Origin: Balanoglossus misakiensis
Taxonomy: Eukaryota > Hemichordata
Assembly (NCBI GenBank): GCA_040954595.2
Contig: CM082581.2
Span: 6,944,001-7,008,000 of the forward strand
DNA: 64,000 nt
Reading direction: 5' to 3'
Under the pieces are notes generated by a model. That model was not told the DNA's origin and made no database searches. It saw nothing but the letters and a program-made list of their open reading frames with translations. The position numbers were made by a program, and so were the translations under genes. Numbering within the stretch: position 1 is the first letter of the stretch; every line of letters begins with the position of its first letter. Of this stretch, positions 53,001 through 64,000 are shown one piece after another.

Positions 53001-56000
53001 CCATAGTCATATAGTCACAAGTATGTTAGATGATCACAAAATTTACATCAATCTGTAACTGCACTTATAGACCTCTGATCACAATTGTCATATCAAACCA
53101 TTAGATATTCTGATTACTTTGCGGCCATTGGGAATCAAAATTCCGTTTGATTCCACTATAAATTACATTCCACAGGTACTTTTGCCAATCAGGCAATATT
53201 CCCAAGATGTACTTGTATTCCAGTCTTCCCAATGCGCCCAGCAAAGTTCACTGTAGATTCCTCCATCACTTCCGTGTTGAACTCCCACTGGAATAGCACA
53301 GGCCGAGAAGATGCATTCCCCAGCCGTCTAAAACAGACATTTTTCATCTAAAAACCACAAAATGCCATTCAATGCAAATGTTGATGTAATCTGCACTTAA
53401 TCTTCTGATCACAGACTTCAATGTGTGCAGTCATCTCTCATCTCTAGTTCATTCAACGTCTTCAAATCTACCATCAGACAGTGTGCACATTGCAAGTTAA
53501 TCATGAAAAATTTAGTACAGATAAAAAGACGCCAATGCTTTTGTGTTCTCCATGCATACCAGAGCCCACTTGTACCTTAGATTTTTTTTAAATCGCGCAC
53601 AAAACTATAAAATATACAAACAAAACTACTAGATGTTTCAGTATAAACACTAAATTAAATTGTAAGCATTTTAAAGTGAATACTGGTATCTTAATTGTGA
53701 CACAACACTGGTTTGCTGTCATGGAGATGGAATTCTTAAGATGAATCTGATCCATACACTAGAAATGTAGGTTCCACAATCCCCCCTCAAATAAATATTC
53801 ATGTAAAGATGCTTGTAGTCAACCATGGATTATTTTCAGTCTTTGAACTGATGGAACGGATGAAATAACATCCCCGCACAGCAGATTTTTTTTTGGCAGA
53901 GGGTCATCAGGGATTGACAAAAAATACTCAGATAACATGACAGCTATAAGTTCAACTCCCTCGAGTAAACTATCATAATCACATGACAGTTGCTTTACTT
54001 TGCCATAAACAACTGCAGTCATAGAATTGTCACATTGCCGCAGGGGGACCGTGATCGACTGAACTATCAGTGTGCGTTTATATCCAGCTTCTGACACTTT
54101 GATTTACACCTTGTAATTAATCTGCTCGTTCTATTAACTTTATACTACACCAATGGAAATACATGCATCTATGTTCAATTATACAGAAAACTAAAGCTGA
54201 AATGTCGTATGCTTTTCATTTAATATTCCAAATCTATCTCTGTGTTTTTTTTTATCATCATTATTATAATTGTAATATTTTAATCTATGCTTCATTGAGT
54301 AGGCTGGATTGTGTAACTACATTAGCATATAAAATAGAAAAAAATACACCACAAAAAATAAATTTCTTAGACAAATTATTAAAATCAAAAGAATATTTCT
54401 TCCGAACAGCAATAAAGCAGATTTAAGTCAAAGTGCAAGTTTTCAATAATTAAGTAACAACTGAATGAAAAAGGTAAAGTTTAGCAATAAAGGCTAAACC
54501 ATTCCAGCCATACAAATATCACATACTGCGAGGTAATTTTCCTTTTTGTGAGTCCAATCTTGATTTTTTTCCCAAGCTAGCTAATAAATTCAGACTCGGT
54601 GACTCGGAAAAAAATCAAATAGAAATATGCTGAAGTTAAGACATAAAGCACCCAAAAGATATTGAAAGGGCAGTCTATGAATTGAAAGTTTTACATTTCT
54701 AATATGCCAAACAGATTGAAGAATTTTGAGAACAAGCTCAAGCCATCAGAGCATGTACATTACCAAGTCAGTTTATTAAAAAGTAATTTTACGTTGCATC
54801 AACTATTTCAATACTGTGCATGTACTAGTATTCACCCCTCTCAGATTTAGACCCAAGTTGAATGTTAAACTGTTCCAAGTTTTGCAAAAAAGGGCCTATT
54901 TTGTGCAAGTCATTCGGTCCATGTTAACACATTGACTAAAAGCTGTCAGCTTCACACAGTAAGGAGATACCCATAACCTTCGCACTAGTTCAAAAAATCT
55001 GATTATCCTAGAAAATTCTAAGCGTAAAAGATTGTTTGATTACATCATTTCTGCATGCATGCATGCAGAGAATAGAAGATATAGTTACAATCAGACCATA
55101 ACGTTTCTCTCGCTGGTTTTATACACACAATTTCACACAAACTTACTATTTTGAAGACTCTGCAAGGTGAAATTTGTGTCTTTCCAGGAAACATCTCTGA
55201 ATTCCGCCATCTTTCCACACCATTCTGATCTTCTCTCTCTCATCCTGGTCGATCGGCAGACAGTACTTGCAATCCGTTATTCGGATTCCAGAACAGCAAT
55301 TCCCGTTGAAGTTGTTCGATTCCATTGCACAGAGTTCATCAGACACAAACTGTTGAAACAGAATTTTGTACCGGGTACATGTCAGTATTTTATTGTATTT
55401 TCTTTCAAGGACAAATGTTATGAGGGACTGCAGACAAATGTATGCTTTTCCCCTTATCACCCCCACCATCACCACCAGTTCTATTCTGCTATGACAAAGC
55501 AAGACTATTTAGCAAACTACTTGCACCAATTTGTCACACCAAAATAAACCCTGAGCAGCTTTTACAAGTGACATCTGGATGGTAATGAAAATTCGATGAG
55601 ATCCAATGATTTAGTTTCGCGAAATCTAACCAGGATTGATCGCCGAGTAACAAACTCATATCGCCACTATTCATCGTCATTACATCCTGTGTGATAACAT
55701 TCGCCACTGAAACAGGAAGTATGAGGAAGTCGTACGCGCCGAGAGGTTGAGAAATTTTCCTCTTCTCTGCCAACTTTCGTTTCCAATTACCAGTTTATGC
55801 ACATTTCGGGAGTAATATTAAGTTTTCCCAGCAAAAGCCATAAATTCTGTCACAGCACTGCTGACAGGTTTCATGGCTTTTTCAAAAACCAATATAATTC
55901 AAGCAGCTTAGGATGTTTCTACTGATGGACGTCGACGTTTCATAAAATGCTCCTTTTGCACCATTTGTGGGATCTTATCACAATTTTCCAGATCAATGTC

Positions 56001-56403
56001 TGAACAGCCAATCGAATTGAATCATTTTTGATGACAGCCAATCATTTCTGATGACAGATAATGATGACAGGAATATGCAGATAGCCCCACGCATCAACAT
56101 ATTACCTGACAGTGATTGGCTGAGTGGATTACCCCACTTCTAACACAATATAAAACCTAATTGTAACTGATCGAAAAACAGCTCGAGTTGTCACTAGCTG
56201 CAAAACTTAGACAATTACCTCAATTTCAGGATTTTCAAAGTCAATACTCAACGTCTTCATCGCACTGATGAGGATGTGAACAGCTCTGCGCACATTGAAA
56301 TAGACCTGCGACTGGAACTTCATTCTCTCACACTCGGGATATCCATCCCCGTATAATATCCGTAATTGTTTGCTAAAAGTGCTCTTGCCAGATCCTGCTG
56401 AAC
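41053..56403 (-). CDS. Divergent heterotrimeric G-protein alpha subunit (5'-partial)
   Basis: GTPase alpha subunit of a receptor-coupled G protein, expected at the inner plasma membrane. Exons in coding order on the minus strand: 56403-56219, 55349-55147, 44239-44111, 43764-43629, 42073-41920, 41237-41053. All junctions are AG/GT and phases agree (330 aa to the stop). The order of Galpha blocks is complete: P-loop GSAGSGKST; YGDGYPECE; helical domain to VWKDGGIQRCF; ESSKYFLDDL; APGYLPTLQDIL; switch I RTPTVGVVE (Arg and Thr kept); switch II DVAGQKSHRKKWIHCF (Gln kept); ILFLNKHDLF (NKxD); HVTCATNT (TCAT); and C-terminus NMRKIRTL. Odd points: the P-loop lacks the usual Glu and has Ala where Ras has Gly12, switch II is D-V-A-G-Q, and there is a Cys-rich insertion in the helical domain. 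The C-terminus fits none of the four vertebrate classes and has no Cys at -4. Gv class or a lineage-specific class is possible. The first coding exon (about 35-45 residues with the N-terminal helix) is missing or upstream. Confidence 0.92.
41381..41535. repeat. Five degenerate TAGCTAGGGGG repeats beside the last Galpha exon
   Basis: TAGCTAGGGG-like words followed by (T)TATTG or related sequence start at about 41381, 41420, 41454, 41482 and 41516 (spacing 28-39 bp). The array lies in the last Galpha intron, about 145 bp from the acceptor of the terminal exon. Confidence 0.6.
45360..45440. repeat. Diverged dispersed repeat, copy 2
   Basis: Blocks AACCCCGGCAACGG, TTTTTGCTGAC, ATGACTGCATTGATG and GGGGAGAACCGTGGCAACATT are collinear with the sequence at 15660-15775. 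Confidence 0.4.
45812..45905. repeat. Two-copy direct repeat, 62-bp period
   Basis: TGATGTCAGGGTGAAATTAGC with TTCATGG (from 45812) recurs as AATGTCAAGGTGAAATTATC with CTCATGG (from 45875). Confidence 0.65.
52186..52215. repeat. GT/CTGT simple repeat
   Basis: TGTGTGTATGTGTGTGTGTG followed by TCTGTCTGTC. Confidence 0.9.
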
Positions 56404-58908
56404 CTGGAAAACAAAACAGACATTAATTTTCAAATTATTCAATTGTTGAGAATTTAATACTAGCAATATGTCTTGGTACAGCTGCGTTACCACAGCTAAC
56501 TTGAAGGTGAAGGTGAGTTCTTTGAAGGCGGGAACTTTTTATGATCAATGAAATGTTAGCGAAAATGCACAAACAACTTTGAGCACAGCTATACTGACGA
56601 CGTATCGTTGAGTTCACAAAAGAATTCAAAATTGCTGCTGGCACAAAATTCATCCATTGTCAATTTCATTGAAAAGACATGAAAAAAACACAGAATCACC
56701 AATGCCATTTCAACGAAAGGTATGTTCTATAGTAATATCTGCATTTCGATCTAAAAGGTTTCATCAAAACTGGAAGCAAATACGACAAAAACATCTGCCA
56801 TTTACATTTTCCCCACTGTTGGAATGATTTTCAAAAAGGTTCAAGTTTAACGTGACATTGAGGGTGCCTCGATGCATATAGGCGCTGCATTTTGAAACGG
56901 AACACTCATGTTCAATTTCATCAAGCGTGGCCGTGAAATCTTTAATGTCCTGCAGTCTTTGTGAGCATGCAATCTTTTAGAACATTCTGTTCTATCTGAA
57001 AACAAAACCAGTTGACAGTCTGTCAGTCTCTGATGGTATGATTTCTGTAGGTGATGGACTTGGGTAATGCTGTCAAAACTAATTCACTGTGACGCACTGT
57101 TTTGCTGCCTGGATAAACAGAAGCTAGACCCTCCAAGATAAGATTTGCAATTCACTGGGAACGACTGAGTCTAAGAGGTTAATGAAAAAACACTGGGCCG
57201 GCATCAAGCCACATTAATAATTAATGTCTCTGAATTACTTTCAAGTCTCTTCAACTGGATGAAGTGACAGGCAAGAAACCTTTGAATATTAATTCACACA
57301 GCTCCTACAAAAACGAGAGATGTCAAAATGCTGTAAGTTACAATTCATTTTCATTGTTTATTCAGTATACTAGGCCAGGCCTCTCCATTCAGTAATTGAC
57401 AATATTGAGTGTTTATCCATATTTTGACGAACGTTCTCTCAGTGTGACATTATTGAAAATAAATTTTGACAGATTATATAGTAACATTGCTGGAGTGTTT
57501 TGATGAGAGAATTTGAGTAAATTCATTATCACCTTTTACTAGCAGTATATACACACTATCACTATGGCCTGTGAGTTCTCTGATGAGTCACCAATCCTGA
57601 AAACTCCACACATCGATGGATGACACAACAATTCTCATTACTTTCAGAGTAAAAACATCTCCTTCAAGAACAAATTCTACTAACGCTGACTGACACTCCT
57701 GTCAGATACATTGCGCAGATGTGATTAAACTTAAAAAAACTTCGAAAAAAACAACAACGCATTGATTTGAAGAGCAAACTTCAAGCTAACTCTCAGAGGA
57801 TGTCAGATGTCAGTCACTTCTTGCTGGAAGTAATTTCATGACATAGTAATGCCTCCAACATGAGCAATAAAATTAAATTGCATTCTATTTACCCACTGAC
57901 ACAACGACACATACAACTGCATTTCTGCACTATGCTATTTTGCAAACAAGAAAACCCATAAAGCCAAAGTTCACTATGACTAAAAGCTTTACATTAAAGC
58001 CTTCCATTAAAATAATTTAAAATTTTCAAGGAGGGAATAGTGATGGAAAACAAGTTTTATCTCAATTATGGGCAACAAGTTTCTTTATAATTTCCGACCA
58101 AAGCAGTGCAGAGGTTGAGATGGAGGAATCTAGGTCTTCCTGATGCAAACATTGCATTCTCCAGTCGAGCCGAGGTTATTTATTATAGACCCTCACTACT
58201 TAGTAAGCTTTCAATTGAGTGAAATCAGCTACAATACAGCCAGTCCCAGTTTTACCCCGAGGCCGCCACATTTCCGGACAATTTGGCAGAACGGATTCCA
58301 TCTACCTGCTTAAAAATATTTGTCAGGAAGCAGGGGCCGTCTAAAGCCCATTAGGTAATCTATATAGCTAATAGTTCTCTGCCAGAACCTAAATTAATCT
58401 TCTGCTGATAGCTTAGCTCTTTGTGACTGAAATCAGAGTCATCTGTTGCACGGAATTGGTAATGTTTATGATTACAGTCTGTGCCCATTTTTGTGAATTA
58501 ATATTTTTTTCTGATGTTATTTGTTTTCTTTTAAAATAAAATTTTCTATTAGAATAGTTCTACTGGCATGTGTGTACACTACTTCCCAATGTCTTTCATA
58601 ATTTTGATTATTACACTATGCCAATATTTGCTGAAGATCTAAGAGCTGCAACAGCCTGCATTATCAAGCTGATGAATAATGAAACGTGCTAACAATGATA
58701 ACAATGATAGTATTGGGAGATTTCCAAAATTTTGTTCTGAAAATGCCCCATTCCTTTTGATTACTATACCCTTGTACATGCATGTAGCTGTTCTTCCCAG
58801 GGTCCTTATTTTTTTGGATTTGTCCTAATGTTTGCAAGAGAACACTTGGATTCGATTGCTACAGGGGGATATGGGGGTCTGAGGGTTTTCCTCAAGTTAG
58901 CTTTAATA

Positions 58909-60183
58909 TCAATTAAAGCTGCAAGCAGCGTTGGCGGGGCACAAGCGGTTCCCATGGTGACCAGCAAATGCCAAGGCTGTATCTGCTGGGGATACCAAGT
59001 TATGGGAAAGTAGGTCACCTGAGGTCACCTGAGGTCACCCCAAAATTGGGCAAAAAAATTGGACCCCATACTAGTCTAGATCCAACAAAAAACCAGACCC
59101 CTAGCCCTATTGGTTCGCCTACAATTAGGTATGCGCATAATTAATGAGGTATTGTGTAAGACTCCATTATGTGCTCAATCCCCATAAAAGCCAGGGCTCT
59201 AACTGCCCTGGATGCTGAGATATGGGAAAGTAGATCAAAGGTCATCCAAGGTCACCCAAAATTTGGGCATAAAATTTTGACCCCAGAGTGGGCCATGTCC
59301 AACTAAAACCAGACCTCTAGCCCTATTGGTTAGCCTGGAATTAGATATGCAGAAAAATGATGTTTCAGAAATAGGTCAAGGGTCATTGCCAAAATTACCA
59401 AAATATTTGTGTCATGTCCTGGCAGCATTGGTACCCATGTCCACAAAATTCATGACTGTGGTGCTTTGACAAGAGGAGGTATGGGGAATATGCATATATA
59501 ATTAGTTGTTTTAAAACTAGGTCAAAGGTCATGTGAAAATTGCCCCGAAAAATTGTGACAACTTCCGGTCATATGATGACTCATATCCAAAAAAAGAATT
59601 TCCGTGCTGTCAACATTTTGGCTACAAAACGGAATTTTCATTTTTCAATGGTTTTCCGATAATCCAACATGGCCGCCATAATGATCGACCAATCACAGTG
59701 CGCTTCGCAAACTTGATAGACATAGGTTAGGTGACCACATACCCCGAATCCCGTGACTCGGCAATCGCTGGTTCTGGAGAAGAAGATTTTTAAAGTTTTA
59801 AGTAGTTTTTCAGAAAAACAATTGTAGCAAAAAAACTTTATGTGTGACGTCATGATTTCAATGGGGTAAACTGATGGACAGAAGGTAGGCTACCTGCACA
59901 CCAAATTTGAACTCGATCGGCCCAGCAGTTTTTGAGAAGGACTCGTTTAACGATTTTCAGGAAATCCAATATGGCCGCCAGGTCACGTGACTAATTAAAT
60001 ATTCACGAGCCCCTGCACGTCTACTCATTGGCCCCTATCACCCTACCAAGTTTCAGCCCCCTAGGTGCTGCGGTTTTCCAGATCTACCTGGCCGATTTTC
60101 TCGGAAGAAGAAGAATAATAATAAAGAAGAAATATTCCAACAATACCAATAGGGGCACAAGCCCGATAGGCTTGTGCCCCTAA
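58909..60183 (+). mobile_element. Non-autonomous Helitron/Helentron-like element, 1.27 kb
   Basis: The 5' edge reads A|TCAATTAAAGCTGCAAGC and the 3' edge is a perfect 11-bp-arm hairpin (GGGGCACAAGC at 60152-60162, then CCGATAG, then GCTTGTGCCCC at 60170-60180) ending CTAA|T. GGGGCACAAGC also occurs just inside the 5' end (58936-58946), so it is inverted relative to the right hairpin arm, a subterminal inverted repeat. TC...CTRR ends, an A|T insertion site and a 3' hairpin are Helitron hallmarks; subterminal inverted repeats and a hairpin at the very end resemble Helentron derivatives. There is no Rep/helicase frame. The interior has a 220-bp-period duplication (about 58975-59140 and 59195-59360), three GAGGTCACCT units at 59011-59040, and a GAAGAAGAATAATAATAAAG stretch before the hairpin. 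Confidence 0.7.
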
Positions 60184-62032
60184 TAAAATGTAATTGTAAT
60201 ACTGTACCACTATATAATGCCTATGTAATCAGACACGTGTTCAGCTAAGAAAGTCTACAACCTGAATAAATAACACTTCAAACTGATAGGTTTCAAGACA
60301 AAATCAAAGATGTACTCTTCTTTCATCCCAAGCATCTCAATATTCATTCCATGTACCAGTATATCACATTACATGAAAACACCTCAGGTAATAAATCTAA
60401 GAAAATGTCACAGCATCATCTAGCTGGGTATCATACACTCAATCATTCAAAATGAACTTTCTAGGTTGGCCTGGAAAATTTTTAGGTCAGAAATGTGATT
60501 TTCAAAAGAGTGATTGTGCTGACATTGGTGTACGTTTTTCACGATTTCTGAAATTTAAGACCATTGTATAGCAAAATTTTGCTCCATGGTAATGACTTCA
60601 TGGCTCAATTTCTACAACTCCCAAGATATCAATTTTCAATTCATTCGCCTCAGAGCATGACATATTAGATGAATGGCCTGCATGGATTGTCAAACCATGC
60701 CATGAAATTACACCACGCTACGTTTATGAGATAACATCCACTCTGTGGCTGTTTAAAGTATTAATTATTCTTGCTAGTACGTGTACATCTAAAGTTACCG
60801 TATGCCTGACAATTCTGTCAGCTGTATTTCAATTTAGGTATAGCTGAGTCCGTTCAATGTCTATACCGCTGGCCTACATTTGCTTGAATAGATGATTTAT
60901 GATAAGTTTTACAATTAGCTGCCGTTTTTCTTTTTAATCTAGACTCAGTCGCTGGAAAACTTTTATTTGGATTCTGGGAAATTGTAAATTATTAAACGTA
61001 TAAAATGATGCTATCCCATGCATTCCTTTCATGCTGTTCAATCTGTTTTGATTATAACAGATACCCTCTCATTCATTTTGAACAAGAGTGATCAGACGTA
61101 CCATATTTTCTTATGAACAAAAATCATGCCCTTAAGGAATTGAAAATGGGTGTGAAAATTGCTTGAGTTGTTGGGAATTATTTCACTGGGTGATAAATCA
61201 TAAAATCTCGGTAAAATACTACCACTGCTACATGAAATATCTTTCAGTCTAAACACAAGGGCAAAATGAGTGCTGTGTATATCTGTCGGGGTGTGTGTTT
61301 AAAGTGGGAATATATCAAGAATTCAAATCAACTGCTTGCCATCTGGCAAGATCTATCACACAGCACATCACTTTTGTAATTATGGTTAAAGCCTGCAGCT
61401 AACTGGATAATACTGCGAATAAAAGTGATGGGAATTGCGTTACCGTATGCCACGGTACAATTTCATGTCATTTTGTTCTTCCTGAAAAAACTCTTCACTG
61501 AAACCCACTGACTGAACTAAAGCAACTGTATTCATATACACAAGTTTCACACATAAGATTATCAAAATTAGTTACATTCCACAGTATTTCTATTTTGCCA
61601 TTAAAATGGTGAAAATATGCCTTCAAATCTACACGTCATTCATTTACGTACGTCATTAATTTAGCATGCAGTGAGCAAATTGCTACCTAAAAAGTACATG
61701 ACATGCAGAAACTATTAAGTGAATTCGTATCATGTATCATGTTTATAGAAATACGTATTTATGATACAATTCGCACAAAGTACATGTACCTTGTGAAGAT
61801 AATGAAGATAAATAAATGCTTGTACATTGAGTGGTTTAACTGCATATAGATTCTATGATTAATTGGATAATACAGTTGTAAAAAATATAGCCTTCGCTAA
61901 TGCTGGGAAAATGGTATCTATGGCAACAGAACAGAATATGGTACCATAGATTGATTAATAAGATTATTTCTGCACTTGAGAGGGTGAGAGAGATGAGGGG
62001 ATTATATTGGTCAAGTTTGAATTATATGCTTT

Positions 62033-62115
62033 AACCCTGTCAACCCAGTTCCCTCTCCAGAGGTCAACTTTACCATAGAAAACAATGGCTTTGGACCAAA
62101 CCATGGTGGTGAAAT
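62033..62115 (-). mobile_element. Short TIR element, family A copy
   Basis: AACCCTGTCAACCCAGTTCC at the left and CCATGGTGGTGAAATT at the right, with interior CCTCTCCAGAGGTCAA and AAAACAATGGCTTTGGACC. Same orientation as the copy at 32149. Confidence 0.7.
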
Positions 62116-64000
62116 TGTAGTGTTCACAGCATCAATGAATTTCAGAGTTTGGTCAACATTCTTGTACATTCTACTGCACTGTACTACAACAAAGTTTTGG
62201 CATGTAAAGACTACTAAGAGTTCAAAACACCTTGTTTAAAATTTGAACAGAGAATTTCCAATGTGTTGACAGAGGCATATACGTCCAGTAATTATCACAA
62301 TCATGCTTGAAAATTACTGCACTGTACGTCGCACATTAAGAGCCCCAAGTTCCTTTTAATCCTTAATTTTGAAATTCTGAGATTGGTTGCACTCTAATTT
62401 AAGTGTCTGCATTGCTTGATTTAGCCTCCTGCTACTTTTGCACAGAGAAAATAATGAACCCTCTCTGTTTCACTGCTTTGCCCCTTTTTTGCCACGAAAA
62501 GAAATACCTGAACAGGAAGGAGAATAATGGCAGTAATTCTTTGCAAAAGGTTCATCAAGGCCATCGAAATCATTTCAGCACTTGGCAACAACGCACACTA
62601 CACACATTAAAGGAATGTGTTTTTTGGCGAAAACAAATATAATTCAATTAATAACAGTACTCAGCAACGGTTGGAAATGTACCACTGGCACTAAGTATGT
62701 TTTTATTTTTTTATTTTAACAAATAAACGCGATACATGAAAGATGGCAATTGCTTTGTAACAGGATTCATCAGTGCCCTGGCAATGTGTTACAGCATGTG
62801 CCTTCTGCCAAGGCAACGTCAGCAGGAAAGAAATTAAGCCGCCTTGTTATTGTGAGGTAGACGATACATGACAGCTCGAATTACGAATGCAAAATTTGCA
62901 TACGCCATAATTATATGCACGCTAGTCCCCATACATGCGATGCACTATATGTTAAAACAGACTCGTCACTTCAAACTGTGATAATCTTGGTGTCGCGGAA
63001 TGCACAGAAATGGTAATCTTGCTTCTCTACTAGTGTAACGCACACCGTAAATTTAAATAAACGCCCCAGTACACTGAAAGCCACTTGACAGGAGAAAGCT
63101 GAGAAGGTCGTAGAACCTGCCAGTCAGCCATAATTTAGTCATTAAACTGAAAATCGAACGCTGAAATGTTTGACTAGTCGCAGTTGCAGCTGGATTGACG
63201 TGGGGTCGATTGAGGTCGCGACGCTCATGGTTACAAAACAAACTTGTTCGAAATCTACATTTTTCTGTTGACGCAATTTAAGCGATTTCTTCAGGGAATT
63301 CCCTCCCTTTTTAAAAAAAACTCTGGCCTCAACTTCGTGCTAATGATTTTTACCGTGGCCAAATCTGATAAACAACACACTTATAAGAGCCCTTGAATAT
63401 TAATTCCTTGTGGGCTGGCTGCCATTTCAATTCAGCTGTTTGTGATTAACTCGCCTACTTGTGAAGAGCCCAGACATTTACATTGTAACTTCACAGGCAC
63501 AATGGTTTAAACTTTTTAGAAAGATGGAAAAAGGAACAGTGAATTTTTCTATTTTGCCCAAAACTGTTATTCTACCATCTAAAGTTCCCAAACTAACACA
63601 GAAACACAGAAATAGTTTGAATCTTGCTAAAAATATAACATGGGAATTTCATCTGAAGAGATTCGTTTGACTCGAAGTAATGTTTAATCTAATTCAACTC
63701 GCAGAGTTTTTTTCATCAGTTAAAAAAAATTGCGACTTGTAACCTAATCATGGATATTGAACGTGTGTATAGAGAGACCTGTGAGCCTCTATCACTCGTA
63801 AATGATTGGAAAATTGCGCGCCCTACCTTAAAATTCGACTGATTTCACCGACAGCTGCCTTGATAAAGTTTGGTACTCAATCACGTATCACTTCATGAGC
63901 ATCAAAATAAAAAGAGTCATTTCTTCTCATATAATCTCCCGGTATAATCTCTGGACAGATCTAGGCTCATTACTTAATACTTCAGGATTTAACCGATGAC

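Larger units (their letters stand above)
44240..55146 (-). other. Galpha intron (10.9 kb) between the helical-domain exon and the switch I exon
   Basis: Mostly unremarkable AT-rich sequence. It contains a diverged repeat copy (45360-45440), a tandem duplication (45812-45905), a poly-G run near 46136-46148, a GT/CTGT simple repeat (52186-52215) and a poly-A run near 52367-52382. Two short segments look exon-like: 53189-53327 on the minus strand and about 52490-52591 on the plus strand (see findings). No complete nested gene could be built. Confidence 0.6.
56404..64000. other. Presumed Galpha intron 1 and upstream region
   Basis: The exon at 56403 begins with the last two bases of the P-loop Gly codon, so an upstream coding exon ending in phase 1 must exist. 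No convincing minus-strand exon ending in a hydrophobic LLLLG-like stretch was found here, so it may lie beyond 64000. A weak candidate at 58389-58488 is discussed in the findings. The region holds a Helitron-like element (58909-60183) and a family A element (62033-62115). The remaining open frames are short and unrecognised. Confidence 0.55.

Noticed and set aside
55052-55067. TGCATGCATGCATGCA palindrome near the Galpha exon
   Set aside because: A simple GCAT repeat; a similar run occurs at about 1433-1442. No functional context.
55167-55547. 126-codon open frame on the plus strand
   Set aside because: It is the antisense shadow of the Galpha helical-domain exon, whose minus-strand translation matches the family.
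63053-63241. Minus-strand open frame considered as the first Galpha exon
   Set aside because: No suitable donor in phase 1, no Met-Gly start and no hydrophobic LLLLG-like end.

Overview
This is a window of eukaryotic, intron-rich, AT-rich animal DNA. No prokaryotic organisation is visible. It holds two protein-coding genes, both reconstructed here exon by exon from conserved protein blocks and GT/AG junctions, with little doubt about their families. The organism is most likely a non-vertebrate marine deuterostome (hemichordate, echinoderm or cephalochordate type). Three points suggest this: a single pro-orthologous GRK4/5/6 gene with 16 coding exons, many ACATGTA and TACCGGTA words, and several small non-autonomous DNA-transposon families rather than vertebrate LINE/SINE content. 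The taxonomic call is inference.

Layout. 1-4432: upstream region of the first gene, with a long inverted repeat, a perfect 12-bp-arm hairpin and two perfect CRE palindromes. 4433-30944 (+): a complete G-protein-coupled-receptor kinase of the GRK4/5/6 class, about 567 aa, 16 coding exons, with a 15.4-kb intron 2 that carries MITEs and small tandem repeats. 30945-41052: the tail-to-tail spacer holding both 3' UTRs, with no recognised gene. 41053-56403 (-): a divergent heterotrimeric G-protein alpha subunit, six exons from the P-loop to the stop codon (330 aa). Its N-terminal exon is not securely identified. 56404-64000: presumed first intron and upstream region of that gene, with a 1.27-kb Helitron/Helentron-like non-autonomous element at 58909-60183.

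Biology. The two genes belong to the same signalling cycle: the alpha subunit is activated by GPCRs, and the GRK phosphorylates and desensitises active GPCRs. They lie convergently about 10 kb apart. The alpha subunit is the most interesting object. Its guanine-nucleotide pocket departs from the near-universal Galpha signatures: P-loop G-S-A-G-S-G-K-S instead of G-A-G-E-S-G-K-S, and switch II D-V-A-G-Q instead of D-V-G-G-Q. It has a cysteine-rich insertion in the helical domain and a C-terminal receptor-contact tail ending I-R-T-L that fits none of Gs, Gi/o, Gq or G12/13. It may be a lineage-specific or poorly described Galpha class. The GRK, by contrast, is extremely conserved.
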